From Mycetocola manganoxydans (GTDB taxonomy: Bacteria > Actinomycetota > Actinomycetes > Actinomycetales > Microbacteriaceae): a stretch of DNA of 64,000 nucleotides. The position numbers and the translations under genes are program-made. Of the stretch, positions 26,652-34,984 are shown in pieces. The stretch is taken from contig NZ_RCUV01000001.1 in NCBI RefSeq assembly GCF_003667545.1, forward strand, positions 186,001 through 250,000, given 5' to 3'. The notes beneath the pieces are model-generated. The model was not told the DNA's origin, made no database searches, and was given only the letters and a program-made list of their open reading frames with translations. Numbering within the stretch: position 1 is the first letter of the stretch; every line of letters begins with the position of its first letter.

Positions 26652-28088
26652 TCAGTTGACGATGTGCATCGCCTTCGCGGCGTCGGTGATGCTGCCGGTC
26701 AGTGACGGGTAGACCGCGAACGCTCGGGCGATCTCGTCGACGTTGAGCCGGTGCTCGACGGCGATCGCGAGCGGGAAGATCAGCTCGCTCGCCCTCGGTG
26801 CGACGATGACGCCGCCGATGACGGTTCCGGAGCCGGTGCGGGCGAACAGCTTGACGAAGCCGTCCTTGATGCCCATCATCTTCGCGCGCGGGTTGGATTT
26901 GAGGGGAAGCTTGTAGATCTCGCCCTGGGCGAGGCCTTCCTCGATCGCCTTCTGGGTCCAGCCCACTGTTGCGATCTCCGGCTGCGTGAAGATGTTCGCG
27001 GCGACGTTCCGCAATTCGGTGGGGTTCACGGCGTCACCCATGGCGTGGAAGATCGCCGAGCGGCCCTGCATGGATGCGACGGATGCCAGCGGCATGAACG
27101 TCGTGCAGTCACCGGCCGCGTAGATGTTCGGGATCGACGTGCGCGCCACCCGGTTCACCCGGATGTGACCGGATTCGGTCATCTGCACGCCCGCTTCTTC
27201 GAGGCCGATGCCCGCGGTGTTCGGAATGGCGCCGACCGCCATGAGGCAGTGGCTGCCTTCGACCGTGCGTCCGTCCGAGAGGGTCGCGACGACACCGTCC
27301 TCTGTGCGCTCGACGCTCGATGCGCGGGACTTCGACAGCACCGTCATGCCGCTGCGCTTGAACACCTTTTCGATCACGGCTGCTGCGTCGGCATCTTCGC
27401 CGGGGAGAACCTGGTCACGGCTGGAAATCAGGGTTACCTCGGAACCGAGTGCGCGGTAGGCAGAGGCGAACTCCGCGCCCGTGACACCGGAGCCGACGAC
27501 GATGAGGTGCTCGGGCACGGAGCGAAGGCTGTAGAGCTGGGTCCAGTCGAGGATCCGCTCGCCGTCGGGCATCGCGGACGGGAGCCTGCGGGGGCTGCCG
27601 CCGACGGAGACGACGATCGTGTCTGCTTCGACCCGGTCGAAGTCGGTGCCGCGCCCGCCGGACTCGGTCGAGACGATGACGGCGTCACGGCCGTCGAGTC
27701 GTCCGTCTCCGTGCACGATCCGCACGCCGGCCTCCTCGAGCCGCGTCCGCATGTCTTCCGACTGGTGGCGGGCGAGGCTCAGCAGCCGCTTGTTGACGGC
27801 GGCGAGGTTGACGGTCACCTCGGGCTTGACCGGCTTCCCGGTGTCGGTGCGAGCGAAGAACTGCACGCCCAACTCGCTCGCGCCACGGACGGCGTTTGTC
27901 GCTTCGGCCGTGGAGATAAGGCTTTTCGACGGAACCACGTCGGTGATGACGGCTGCTCCGCCGACTCCGGTGCGTTCGACGAGGGTGACGTCGGCTCCGA
28001 GCTGGGCGCCGGCGAGGGCTGCTTCGTACCCGCCCGGTCCGCCTCCGAGTACAGCGATCCGTTGTTTGCGCTCGAACTCGTAGGTCAT
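26652..28088 (-). CDS. NAD(P)H-quinone dehydrogenase, LpdA-like flavoprotein without redox disulfide
   Basis: 478 residues from ATG 28088 (TGGAG upstream). It has the fold of the pyridine nucleotide-disulfide oxidoreductases: FAD site VLGGGPGGYEAALAG (residues 13-27), NAD site IVVGSGVTGAEFASAY and the second FAD motif IYAAGDCT. The redox-active Cys pair is replaced by A46 and V51 in GGAAVITDVVPSK, and the C-terminal His-Glu motif is absent. That pattern defines the mycobacterial LpdA/Rv3303c group, which reduces quinones and is not a lipoamide dehydrogenase. An extension to 28181 is ignored. It is divergent from punA. Confidence 0.88.
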   Translation of the reverse strand: MTYEFERKQRIAVLGGGPGGYEAALAGAQLGADVTLVERTGVGGAAVITDVVPSKSLISTAEATNAVRGASELGVQFFARTDTGKPVKPEVTVNLAAVNKRLLSLARHQSEDMRTRLEEAGVRIVHGDGRLDGRDAVIVSTESGGRGTDFDRVEADTIVVSVGGSPRRLPSAMPDGERILDWTQLYSLRSVPEHLIVVGSGVTGAEFASAYRALGSEVTLISSRDQVLPGEDADAAAVIEKVFKRSGMTVLSKSRASSVERTEDGVVATLSDGRTVEGSHCLMAVGAIPNTAGIGLEEAGVQMTESGHIRVNRVARTSIPNIYAAGDCTTFMPLASVASMQGRSAIFHAMGDAVNPTELRNVAANIFTQPEIATVGWTQKAIEEGLAQGEIYKLPLKSNPRAKMMGIKDGFVKLFARTGSGTVIGGVIVAPRASELIFPLAIAVEHRLNVDEIARAFAVYPSLTGSITDAAKAMHIVN

Positions 28089-28246
28089 TGCTCCATTGTC
28101 GCAGCACGGAACACCCTTGCCAAAACGCCCGCCTCCCCGCCACCCGCGGATTCCCGCGTCGGATCGAGGGGGATCGCACAACGGATGCTGCGACGCGGCT
28201 CGACGAATACCCCGCCGCTGAGTGCGCCGCTGAATAAGATGGGGGA

Positions 28247-29080
28247 ATGTCTGACGCTTCCAGCAATCCCCTCGACGATCCCACCGCCGATCCCTTCGAC
28301 GTCGCCCTGGGCGCTGCCGCCCAGATCGCCGAACGAACCGGTGTCGAACGACACGACATCGCTCTGACGCTCGGCTCCGGCTGGGGCAAGGCAGCCGAGC
28401 TCATCGGCGAGACCACGGCGACGATCCCCGCTCACGAGATCGACGGCTTCTCCCGACCGGCGCTCGAGGGCCACGTCGGCACCCTGCGCTCCGTCCTCCT
28501 GCCGAGCGGCAAACGTGCGCTCGTCATCGGCGCCCGCACCCACTACTACGAGGGCCACGGCGTGCGCCGGGTCGTCCACAGCGTGCGCACCGCGGCGGCA
28601 GCCGGGGCGACGACCATGATCCTCACGAACGGTGCCGGCGGCATCCGCGAGACCTGGACGCCCGGCACTCCCGTCATCATCCGGGACCACATCAACCTCA
28701 CCTCGGATTCGCCCCTCGAGGGCGCGACGTTCATCGACCTCACCGACCTGTACTCGAAGCGCCTGCGCGAGCTCGCCCACGGCATCGAGCCGGACCTCGA
28801 CGAAGGCGTGTACTGCCAGTTCAGGGGGCCGCACTACGAAACCCCCGCAGAAGTGCAGATGGCGAAGGTCATCGGCGGTGACATCGTCGGCATGTCGACG
28901 GCACTCGAAGCCATCGCGGCACGACAGGCCGGCATGGAAATCCTCGGCCTGTCGCTCATCACGAACCTCGCCGCCGGGATCCAGGCAACGCCGCTCAGCC
29001 ACCTCGAAGTCCTCGAGGCCGGGCGGGACGCCGAGCCCCGGATCAGCGCGCTGCTCGCCCGGATCGTTGCGGCTCTGTGA
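28247..29080 (+). CDS. punA: Purine nucleoside phosphorylase
   Basis: 277 residues. It splits inosine or guanosine with phosphate to the base and ribose-1-phosphate. Signatures of the trimeric PNP family are LTLGSGWGKAAELI (phosphate site), ARTHYYEGHG, LTNGAGGI, the purine-site FRGPHYETPAEVQM and VGMSTALEAIAARQAGM. Its stop overlaps the start of the phospho-sugar mutase, so the two are coupled; the mutase could convert the released ribose-1-phosphate to ribose-5-phosphate. The 158-bp spacer to the divergent quinone reductase gene should hold the promoter. Confidence 0.94.
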   Translation: MSDASSNPLDDPTADPFDVALGAAAQIAERTGVERHDIALTLGSGWGKAAELIGETTATIPAHEIDGFSRPALEGHVGTLRSVLLPSGKRALVIGARTHYYEGHGVRRVVHSVRTAAAAGATTMILTNGAGGIRETWTPGTPVIIRDHINLTSDSPLEGATFIDLTDLYSKRLRELAHGIEPDLDEGVYCQFRGPHYETPAEVQMAKVIGGDIVGMSTALEAIAARQAGMEILGLSLITNLAAGIQATPLSHLEVLEAGRDAEPRISALLARIVAAL

Positions 29081-30771
29081 TGACCCCCGCAGGAACCGCC
29101 CATATCCTTACCGCTGCGCGAGCCTGGCTGGCGCAGGACCCGGACCCGGAGACCCGCCAGGAACTCGACGTCCTCATCCGCGACGCCGAGGGCGGGAGTG
29201 AGCCGGCTCTCGACGAACTGCACAGCCGGTTCGACACGAGGCTCGAGTTCGGCACCGCCGGTCTGCGCGGTCGCATCGAAGCGGGCTCCGCCCGGATGAA
29301 CCGGGTCCTCGTCGGACAGGCCGCGGCCGGTCTCGCCGCGTACCTCGCTGAGCGTGAACCCGACGCCCGGCCGAGCATCGTCATCGGATACGACGGTCGC
29401 CGCAACTCGCGGGTCTTCGCGACCGACACCGCCGAGATCATGGCCGGAGCCGGCATCCGGGCAATTGTGCTTCCCCGGCAGTTGCCGACACCGGTCCTCG
29501 CCTTCGCCGTCCGTCACTTCGATGTCTCCGCCGGCGTCATGGTGACCGCGAGCCACAACCCGCCCGCCGACAACGGCTACAAGGTGTACCTCGGCGGCGC
29601 AGACGAGGGCTCGCAGATCGTGTCCCCGTCCGACGCCGAGATCGAGGCGCAGATTCTGCGGGTCGCCGCATCGGCGAACGTGCTCGAGCTGCCGCGAAGC
29701 ACCGACTACGAGACGGCGGACGAGACCGTCGTCGACGCATACATCGCCGCGACGGCTGCGGTGATGACGAGCGAGCCTGTGCCGATGGAGGTCGTCTACA
29801 CGGCCATGCACGGGGTCGGCTGGGAGACGTTCTCCCGGGTCGTCGCAGCGGCAGGACTCACACTCCCCCACTCCGTCGTCGCGCAACAGGAACCCGACGC
29901 AGAATTCCCGACCGTGGCGTTCCCGAACCCCGAGGAACCGGGAGCACTCGACCTGTCTTACGCGCTCGCTCGGGAGACCGGCGCGGAACTCATCGTCGCC
30001 AACGACCCGGACGCCGACCGCCTCTCGATCGCGATCCCGGACGCCTCCTCAACCGAGGGATACCGGCAGCTCAGCGGCAACGAGGTCGGGGCGCTCCTCG
30101 GCTGGCGTGCCGCCGTGCTGAACGCCGAACAGGGAAATGCGGGCGGCGTGCTCGCCTGCTCGATCGTGTCCTCCCCCGCGCTGTCCGCCGTCGCCAGCGA
30201 GTACGACCTCGACTTCGTCGAGACGCTCACCGGCTTCAAGTGGGTCTCCCGGGTACCGAACCTCATCTTCGGGTACGAGGAAGCACTCGGCTATCTCGTC
30301 AACCCGCGCACCGTTCGCGACAAGGACGGGATCTCTGCCGCGATCGACTTTCTCTCGATGGCATGCTTCCTCGCGGGCCACAACCTCACGGTCCAGTCGG
30401 CGCTCGATGCTTTCGCCGAGAAGTTCGGCTACTTCGCGAGCGACCAGTTGTCGTTGCGGGTCACCGATCTGTCCGACATCGCCGCGATCATGGCGCACCT
30501 GAGGGCGAACCCTCCCGCCGAGCTCGGCGGCGTCGGCGTCGAGACGATCGAGGACCTTCGCGACGGTTTCGGCGATCTTCCACCCACGGATGCCCTCCGG
30601 TTCCGTCTCACGGACGGCTCACGCGTCATGGCGCGGCCGAGCGGCACCGAACCGAAGATCAAGTTCTACCTCGACGTCAAGCGTCCGGTCGAGCGCAAGG
30701 ACGAAGCATCCGTCGTCCTTGCCGCGGTGAAGTCAGACCTGTCCGCGATCGCAGCGGCAGCGACGGCCTGA
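29077..30771 (+). CDS. Phospho-sugar mutase (alpha-D-phosphohexomutase superfamily, PGM2-like)
   Basis: 564 residues, starting at GTG 29077 (4-bp overlap with punA) or ATG 29080. The four-domain phosphohexomutase pattern is complete: FGTAGLRGRIEAGSARMNRV, the phosphoserine loop VMVTASHNPPADNGYK, metal-binding NDPDADRLSIA, sugar-binding GYEEALGYLV and the phosphate-binding RPSGTEPKIKFYLDV. Length and motifs fit the PGM2-like branch, whose members include phosphopentomutases. Fusion in one operon with purine nucleoside phosphorylase suggests ribose-1-phosphate and deoxyribose-1-phosphate as substrates, though glucose-1-phosphate is possible. Confidence 0.9.
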   Translation: MMTPAGTAHILTAARAWLAQDPDPETRQELDVLIRDAEGGSEPALDELHSRFDTRLEFGTAGLRGRIEAGSARMNRVLVGQAAAGLAAYLAEREPDARPSIVIGYDGRRNSRVFATDTAEIMAGAGIRAIVLPRQLPTPVLAFAVRHFDVSAGVMVTASHNPPADNGYKVYLGGADEGSQIVSPSDAEIEAQILRVAASANVLELPRSTDYETADETVVDAYIAATAAVMTSEPVPMEVVYTAMHGVGWETFSRVVAAAGLTLPHSVVAQQEPDAEFPTVAFPNPEEPGALDLSYALARETGAELIVANDPDADRLSIAIPDASSTEGYRQLSGNEVGALLGWRAAVLNAEQGNAGGVLACSIVSSPALSAVASEYDLDFVETLTGFKWVSRVPNLIFGYEEALGYLVNPRTVRDKDGISAAIDFLSMACFLAGHNLTVQSALDAFAEKFGYFASDQLSLRVTDLSDIAAIMAHLRANPPAELGGVGVETIEDLRDGFGDLPPTDALRFRLTDGSRVMARPSGTEPKIKFYLDVKRPVERKDEASVVLAAVKSDLSAIAAAATA

Positions 30772-30790
30772 CCCTCAGCCGAGGGCTTTT
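30772..30790 (+). terminator. Short terminator after the punA-phosphomutase operon
   Basis: CCCTC (30772-30776) pairs with GAGGG (30781-30785) around AGCC and is followed by CTTTTT. The stem lies inside the 3' end of the convergent PTS IIB gene. It is short for a terminator, but the T run is clear. Confidence 0.45.
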
Positions 30791-31047
30791 TCGAGCTTTC
30801 GCTCGAGCTCATCGAGATCGAAGTAGTTCTCGATGATGACGACGTCGGCGAAGGTCTTGCCGATTTTGTCGACGAGCTCGGGCGACGTGAGGATGACCTG
30901 GGCGTCAGCCGCTGCGTCAGCGACCCCGGCGACGTCTGACGCTGTTACCTCGGCGTCGATGTCGAGGCGCTTCAGCACCCGCTCAGCGTTGACCTTGAGG
31001 ATGCCGGATGTCCCGACACCCGCACCGCAGATTGCGACGATCTTCAT
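30775..31047 (-). CDS. PTS sugar transporter subunit IIB (ascorbate/lactose-type)
   Basis: 90 residues from ATG 31047 with GGGAGG upstream. The fold start KIVAICGAGVGTSGILK carries the phospho-accepting Cys at residue 7, as in UlaB/GatB-type IIB proteins. It would pass phosphate from IIA to an incoming sugar in the IIC channel. The IIA gene lies 18 bp upstream in the same operon. No IIC gene is in the window, so the sugar is unknown and the pair may be regulatory or work with a distant IIC. Confidence 0.9.
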   Translation of the reverse strand: MKIVAICGAGVGTSGILKVNAERVLKRLDIDAEVTASDVAGVADAAADAQVILTSPELVDKIGKTFADVVIIENYFDLDELERKLEKALG

Positions 31048-31065
31048 GGCAGCCTCCCGGCCTGG

Positions 31066-31512
31066 TCAGTTGTCGGCGTCGAACACCCGGCGGACCTCGT
31101 CCGGGGTGGTGGCGGCCGCGATGGCCGGAATCGCGGACGCGTCGTTGAACACGTTCGCGAGTTGCGCGACCGTGGTCACGTGAGTCTCCGGCGTCGGTAC
31201 GGCGAGACCGAGGACAACGCTCACCGGGTCGTTGTGCGGATGTCCGAACGCCACCGGCTCTGCGAGGGTCACGACCGCGAGCCCCTCCCTCAGCACATCC
31301 GAACCGGGGCGTGCGTGCGCGAGCGCCAGTCCGGGTGCGATGACGATGTAGGCACCGAATTCGTCGATGACCTCGATCATCCGGTCGGTGTACGACGTCT
31401 CGGTCGCACCGCTGCGCTCGAGTGCGTTGCCGACGAGCCGGACAGCATCCCGCCACGTTCCGGCGTCGGCACCGAGGTCGATGGCGGAGTTCGGGAGCGG
31501 GGGCAGGGACAT
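31066..31512 (-). CDS. PTS sugar transporter subunit IIA (fructose/mannitol/ascorbate-type)
   Basis: 148 residues from ATG 31512; a start four codons earlier at 31524 is possible. The PTS EIIA type-2 domain has the phospho-accepting H66 in APGLALAHARPG and the flanking GAYIVIAP and NDPVSVVLGLAVPT segments. It receives phosphate from HPr and passes it to the IIB protein encoded next. Enzyme I lies in this window at 48.2-49.8 kb, but HPr and any IIC partner do not. The pair sits between nucleoside-salvage genes. Confidence 0.88.
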   Translation of the reverse strand: MSLPPLPNSAIDLGADAGTWRDAVRLVGNALERSGATETSYTDRMIEVIDEFGAYIVIAPGLALAHARPGSDVLREGLAVVTLAEPVAFGHPHNDPVSVVLGLAVPTPETHVTTVAQLANVFNDASAIPAIAAATTPDEVRRVFDADN

Positions 31513-31588
31513 CGTTGGTCTCACTTCAGCTGGTGGGCGGCCGGTCTCAGGCTATCGGTCCGGCCGGACGCGACGGGTGGGGCAGCTC

Positions 31589-32719
31589 TCAGTCGCGGTA
31601 TCTCTCGGCATCTTCGAAGCCCGCAGAAATGATCTCGGCGAGTTCCTCACGGTCCTCGAGGGGCAGGAACGCGCCACGCGCCGCATTCTGCTGGAAGACC
31701 TCGAGGTCGTCGATGTCGTAGGAGAAGGCGTCGGCGAGCAGACCGAGTTCCCGGGTCAGCGTCGTACCGCTCATCGTGCGGTTGTCGACGTTCACGGTGG
31801 TCTTGAAACCGAGCTGGTAGAGCACGTCGAACGGGTGGTCGACGAGATCGCTTCCCCAGGCGGCGATCGCGCCGGTCTGCAGGTTCGAGGACGGGCTGAG
31901 TTCGAGCGGGATCTCGCGGTCCTTGACCCACTGGGCGGTTTCGCCGAGCGACACGTATGTGCCCTCGTCATCGCTGCGTTCGACGGTGATGTCTTCGGCG
32001 ATGCGCACACCGTGTCCGAGGCGCAGTGCCCGGCCGTCGAACAGCGCGCTCTTGATCGAATCAAGGCCGTCTGCTTCACCCGCGTGGACGGTGACAGGGA
32101 AGTGTTCCTGGGCGAGGTAGTCGAACGCGACCCGGTGTCGTGACGCCGGGAAGCCCGCTTCTGCGCCGGCGATGTCGAAGCCGACGACACCGTTGGTGCG
32201 GTGCCGCACGGCCAGTTCGGCGATCTCGAGTCCGCGGTCGGCGTGCCGCATGGCGGTGATGAGCTGACCCACCTGGATGCTGTCACCGGAGCGCTCGGCG
32301 TCATCGATTCCCTGCTCGATGCCGGCCTGTACCGCTTCGACCGCCTGGTCGAGTGTCAGGCCGCGAGTGAGGTGCTGCTCGGGAGCCCAGCGGACTTCAC
32401 CGTAGATGACCCCGTCGGCGACGAGGTCCTTCACGAACTCGCGGGCGACGCGGGTCAGGCCCTCCTCCGTCTGCATGACGGCGGTGGTGAGGTCGAATGT
32501 CTTGAGGTAGTCCACAAGGTTGCCCGCGTCGCACTGGGAGAGGAACCAGTCGCCGAGCTTCGCCGGGTCGGTCTCAGGAACGTCGATGCCGACGGCATTC
32601 GCCAGTTCAAGGATGGTCTGCGGGCGCAGGGCGCCGTCGAGGTGATCGTGCAACGAAATCTTCGGCAGGTCGGCGATGTCGACGCCGTTGGGGAGGAGGA
32701 ACTGGTTCTCGGAAGTCAC
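31589..32719 (-). CDS. add: Adenosine deaminase
   Basis: 376 residues from a GTG start. It deaminates adenosine and deoxyadenosine to inosine and deoxyinosine. The zinc-site residues are all visible: ISLHDHLDGALRP (HxH), VTVHAGEADG with the catalytic Glu, LRLGHGVRIAED, and the aspartate segment VNVDNRTMSG; LSPSSNLQTGA is also typical. Its product inosine is a substrate for PunA (28.2 kb) and the nucleoside hydrolase encoded divergently 116 bp away. It is the likely last step before purine release in the salvage set of this region. Confidence 0.95.
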   Translation of the reverse strand: MTSENQFLLPNGVDIADLPKISLHDHLDGALRPQTILELANAVGIDVPETDPAKLGDWFLSQCDAGNLVDYLKTFDLTTAVMQTEEGLTRVAREFVKDLVADGVIYGEVRWAPEQHLTRGLTLDQAVEAVQAGIEQGIDDAERSGDSIQVGQLITAMRHADRGLEIAELAVRHRTNGVVGFDIAGAEAGFPASRHRVAFDYLAQEHFPVTVHAGEADGLDSIKSALFDGRALRLGHGVRIAEDITVERSDDEGTYVSLGETAQWVKDREIPLELSPSSNLQTGAIAAWGSDLVDHPFDVLYQLGFKTTVNVDNRTMSGTTLTRELGLLADAFSYDIDDLEVFQQNAARGAFLPLEDREELAEIISAGFEDAERYRD

Positions 32720-32835
32720 CCGCTCAGACTACCGCCCAGCCTCTCCGAACGCACTGCCCGGCGGCTCCTCCCCGCCCCGCTTCGACGCGTCCAACTGGCG
32801 TCATTCCGGACCGGGCGAGCCCATAGAATCGAGAA

Positions 32836-33780
32836 ATGCCCCAGAAAATCCTGCTCGACTGCGACCCCGGCCACGACGACGCGATTGCCATGCTGCTCGC
32901 CCATGGGAACCCGGAGATCGACCTCGTGGCTGTGACGACGGTCATGGGCAACCAGACACTGGAAAAGGTGACCAGGAACGCCCTGTCGGTCGCTCGTGTC
33001 GCCGGGATCACCGGCATCCCGTTCGCCGCAGGAAGCGCGCGTCCCCTCGTGCGGGAGATCGAGACGGCGCCGACGATCCACGGCGAATCCGGCCTCGACG
33101 GGCCGGAGCTGCCCGAGCCGCTGCTCGAGCTCGACTCGAGGAACGCGGTCGAGCTCATCATCGAGACCATCATGACCAACGAGCCGGGCACGATCACGCT
33201 CGTTCCCACCGGCGCCCTCACCAACATCGCCCTCGCGGCGCGGATGGAGCCGCGGATCGTCGAGCGCGTGAAGGAGGTCGTGCTCATGGGTGGAGGCACC
33301 AACTTCGGGAACTGGTCGGCCACCGCTGAGTTCAACATCGTCATCGACCCCGAGGCCGCCCACATCGTCTTCAACGAGGCGTGGCCGCTCACGCAGATCC
33401 CCATCGATGTGACCCATGAAGCGCTGGCAACGCCGGATGTCGTCGAGCGGTTCACCGCGATCGGCACGGCACCTGCGCGGTTCGTGGTCGAGCTGCTCGA
33501 CTTCTTCGGGTCCACCTACCGTGAAGTGCAGGGCTTCGACGCACCCCCGGTGCACGACCCGTGTGCCGTCGCCTACGTCATCGACCCCAGTATCTTCACG
33601 GTGCGGCGTGCTCCGATCACCGTCGAGCTCGTCGGAACCCTGACGGCCGGAATGACCGTCGCCGACTTCCGGGCGCCCGCACCCGCCGACTGCACGACTC
33701 AGGTCGCGATCGGGATCGATACACCCCGGTTCTGGGACCTCGTCGTGGACGCGGTGGAGCGCATCGGCGACCCGGAGTAG
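32836..33780 (+). CDS. Inosine-uridine-type nucleoside hydrolase
   Basis: 314 residues from ATG 32836. It hydrolyses ribonucleosides to base and ribose. The calcium-binding signature LLDCDPGHDDAIAML opens the protein, and VTTVMGNQTLEKVTRN, LVPTGALTNIALA, VVLMGGGTNFGNWS, EFNIVIDPEAAHIVF and the closing HDPCAVAYVIDP complete the family pattern. Substrate range within the family cannot be read. Its stop codon lies 24 bp before the left inverted repeat of the nuclease cassette, so the cassette has landed in its immediate downstream region. Confidence 0.93.
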   Translation: MPQKILLDCDPGHDDAIAMLLAHGNPEIDLVAVTTVMGNQTLEKVTRNALSVARVAGITGIPFAAGSARPLVREIETAPTIHGESGLDGPELPEPLLELDSRNAVELIIETIMTNEPGTITLVPTGALTNIALAARMEPRIVERVKEVVLMGGGTNFGNWSATAEFNIVIDPEAAHIVFNEAWPLTQIPIDVTHEALATPDVVERFTAIGTAPARFVVELLDFFGSTYREVQGFDAPPVHDPCAVAYVIDPSIFTVRRAPITVELVGTLTAGMTVADFRAPAPADCTTQVAIGIDTPRFWDLVVDAVERIGDPE

Positions 33781-33804
33781 CGCGGGCGCCGCTCGCCGCC
33801 TCTT

Positions 33805-33915
33805 GCGCGGCATCCGCGTTCGATTCACCACAAATGGTTGCTCACACAATCGATTCACCAGGAAATGTCCGTCCTCTACCCGTCGAGCGACAAGTCGTGG
33901 TGATTCGAGACCGAG
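33805..33915 (+). repeat. Left inverted repeat of the nuclease cassette
   Basis: These 111 bp align with the reverse complement of 34985-35095. The outer part reads GCGCGGCATCCG, 4 nt, then CGATTCACCACA (33821-33832). A second CGATTCACCA follows 30 bp later at 33851. The inner end is GGTGATTCGAGACCGAG (33899-33915). Over the 42 bp ending in the inner GGTGATTCG I count 29 matches to the right copy without gaps. The element begins 24 bp after the iunH stop codon. Confidence 0.8.
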
Positions 33916-34011
33916 CGGTCCCGTTCCCTCACAACTCGCCTTCTCGCGCACACTGTGCACGGGCGCTGCGCGCCTAGTCTCTCGCGGCCGAGTACACCAA
34001 AGAATCGATGA

Positions 34012-34923
34012 GTGACGTTCCGCAAACCTCTTCCGGTGACGATGCCGTCAGCATTCTCGGTGGCCGATGCACTGCACAATGGGCTGACCACCGGGCAGCT
34101 CCGCAACCCGTCGTTCGGGCGACCGTTTTTCGGCACCCGAACGACGCCGGGCGCGTCAGACGCTGTGGAGGTGCGATGCCGCGCGCTGGCCAGTCGGATG
34201 CTTCGCGGCCAGGCCTTCAGCCACCTCACGGCGGCGTTTCTATTCGGAGTGCCGCTTCCGCGCTCAGCGCGTTCGCCGTCACTGCATGTGATGTCGCCGA
34301 CGCCCGTGCGCGCCATGCGTGCGACCGGGGTGACCGGGCATCAGGCGTCACTCGTACCCGACGAGGTCGTACGTGTTGGCGGGCTTCCCGTCACATCGCC
34401 CGAGCGCACGTGGTGCGACCTCGCGGCGCTCCTCGGCTTCGCGGATCTCGTGGCCGCCGGCGATCACCTTCTGTGCTGGAAGTACCCGAGGACGACGATT
34501 GACCAACTGACGGATGCCGTCGCGCGCTACCCCTCTCAGCGCGGTCGAGCCGTCCTGCCCAGAGCACTTGCCGCGCTCAGCACGCGGTCACGATCTCGTC
34601 CCGAATCTCTTCTCCGGGTGGAACTGGTCGCGAGCCCGTTGCCCAACCCCGTCCCGAACTTTGAGGTGCATCTTCGGCTGAGCCGCAGGGACCTCGAGAT
34701 CGACCTCGCCTACCCCGAGTTCAAAGTGGGTCTCGAATACCAGGGGGACCACCACCGCACCGACCGCGGCCAGTGGCGTCGTGACATCCGACGCGGAAAT
34801 GACGCTGTCGATGAGGGATGGAGCATGCTCTACTTCACCGGCGATGACACCGACGACCTCCCAGCCCTGCTTCCGCGGGTCGAGCGACGGCTGCGCGCCC
34901 GCGGCTGGGCCGGCAGCAGCTGA
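34012..34923 (+). CDS. Putative DUF559/Vsr-like nuclease with AbiEi-like N-terminus
   Basis: 303 residues from GTG 34012; ATG 34042 is an alternative. The N-terminal 190 residues resemble the AbiEi-type region common in actinobacterial proteins of this kind (FSHLTAAFLFGVPLP, GLPVTSPERTWCDLAALL). The C-terminal 110 residues look like a restriction-endonuclease fold: E198 in RPESLLR, D231 in RRDLEIDLAYPEF, and E242/Q244 in VGLEYQGDHHR, followed by a RRD.RR helix and the strand WSMLYFT. That E...D...ExQ spacing fits DUF559/Vsr-like proteins. It is the only gene in the inverted-repeat cassette. Family identity is moderately sure; activity and role are unknown. Confidence 0.7.
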   Translation: MTFRKPLPVTMPSAFSVADALHNGLTTGQLRNPSFGRPFFGTRTTPGASDAVEVRCRALASRMLRGQAFSHLTAAFLFGVPLPRSARSPSLHVMSPTPVRAMRATGVTGHQASLVPDEVVRVGGLPVTSPERTWCDLAALLGFADLVAAGDHLLCWKYPRTTIDQLTDAVARYPSQRGRAVLPRALAALSTRSRSRPESLLRVELVASPLPNPVPNFEVHLRLSRRDLEIDLAYPEFKVGLEYQGDHHRTDRGQWRRDIRRGNDAVDEGWSMLYFTGDDTDDLPALLPRVERRLRARGWAGSS

Positions 34924-34984
34924 CGGGAATCTCCGTCGTCAAGCGGTCGACCCGTGGTGACCGAGTCGTCACAAGCCGCTGGTT

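Noticed and set aside
26751-28367. Open frame of 538 codons antisense to the quinone reductase gene
   Set aside because: Shadow of the real gene on the minus strand; rich in Asp, Gly, Arg and His as expected for the opposite frame of GC-rich coding DNA.
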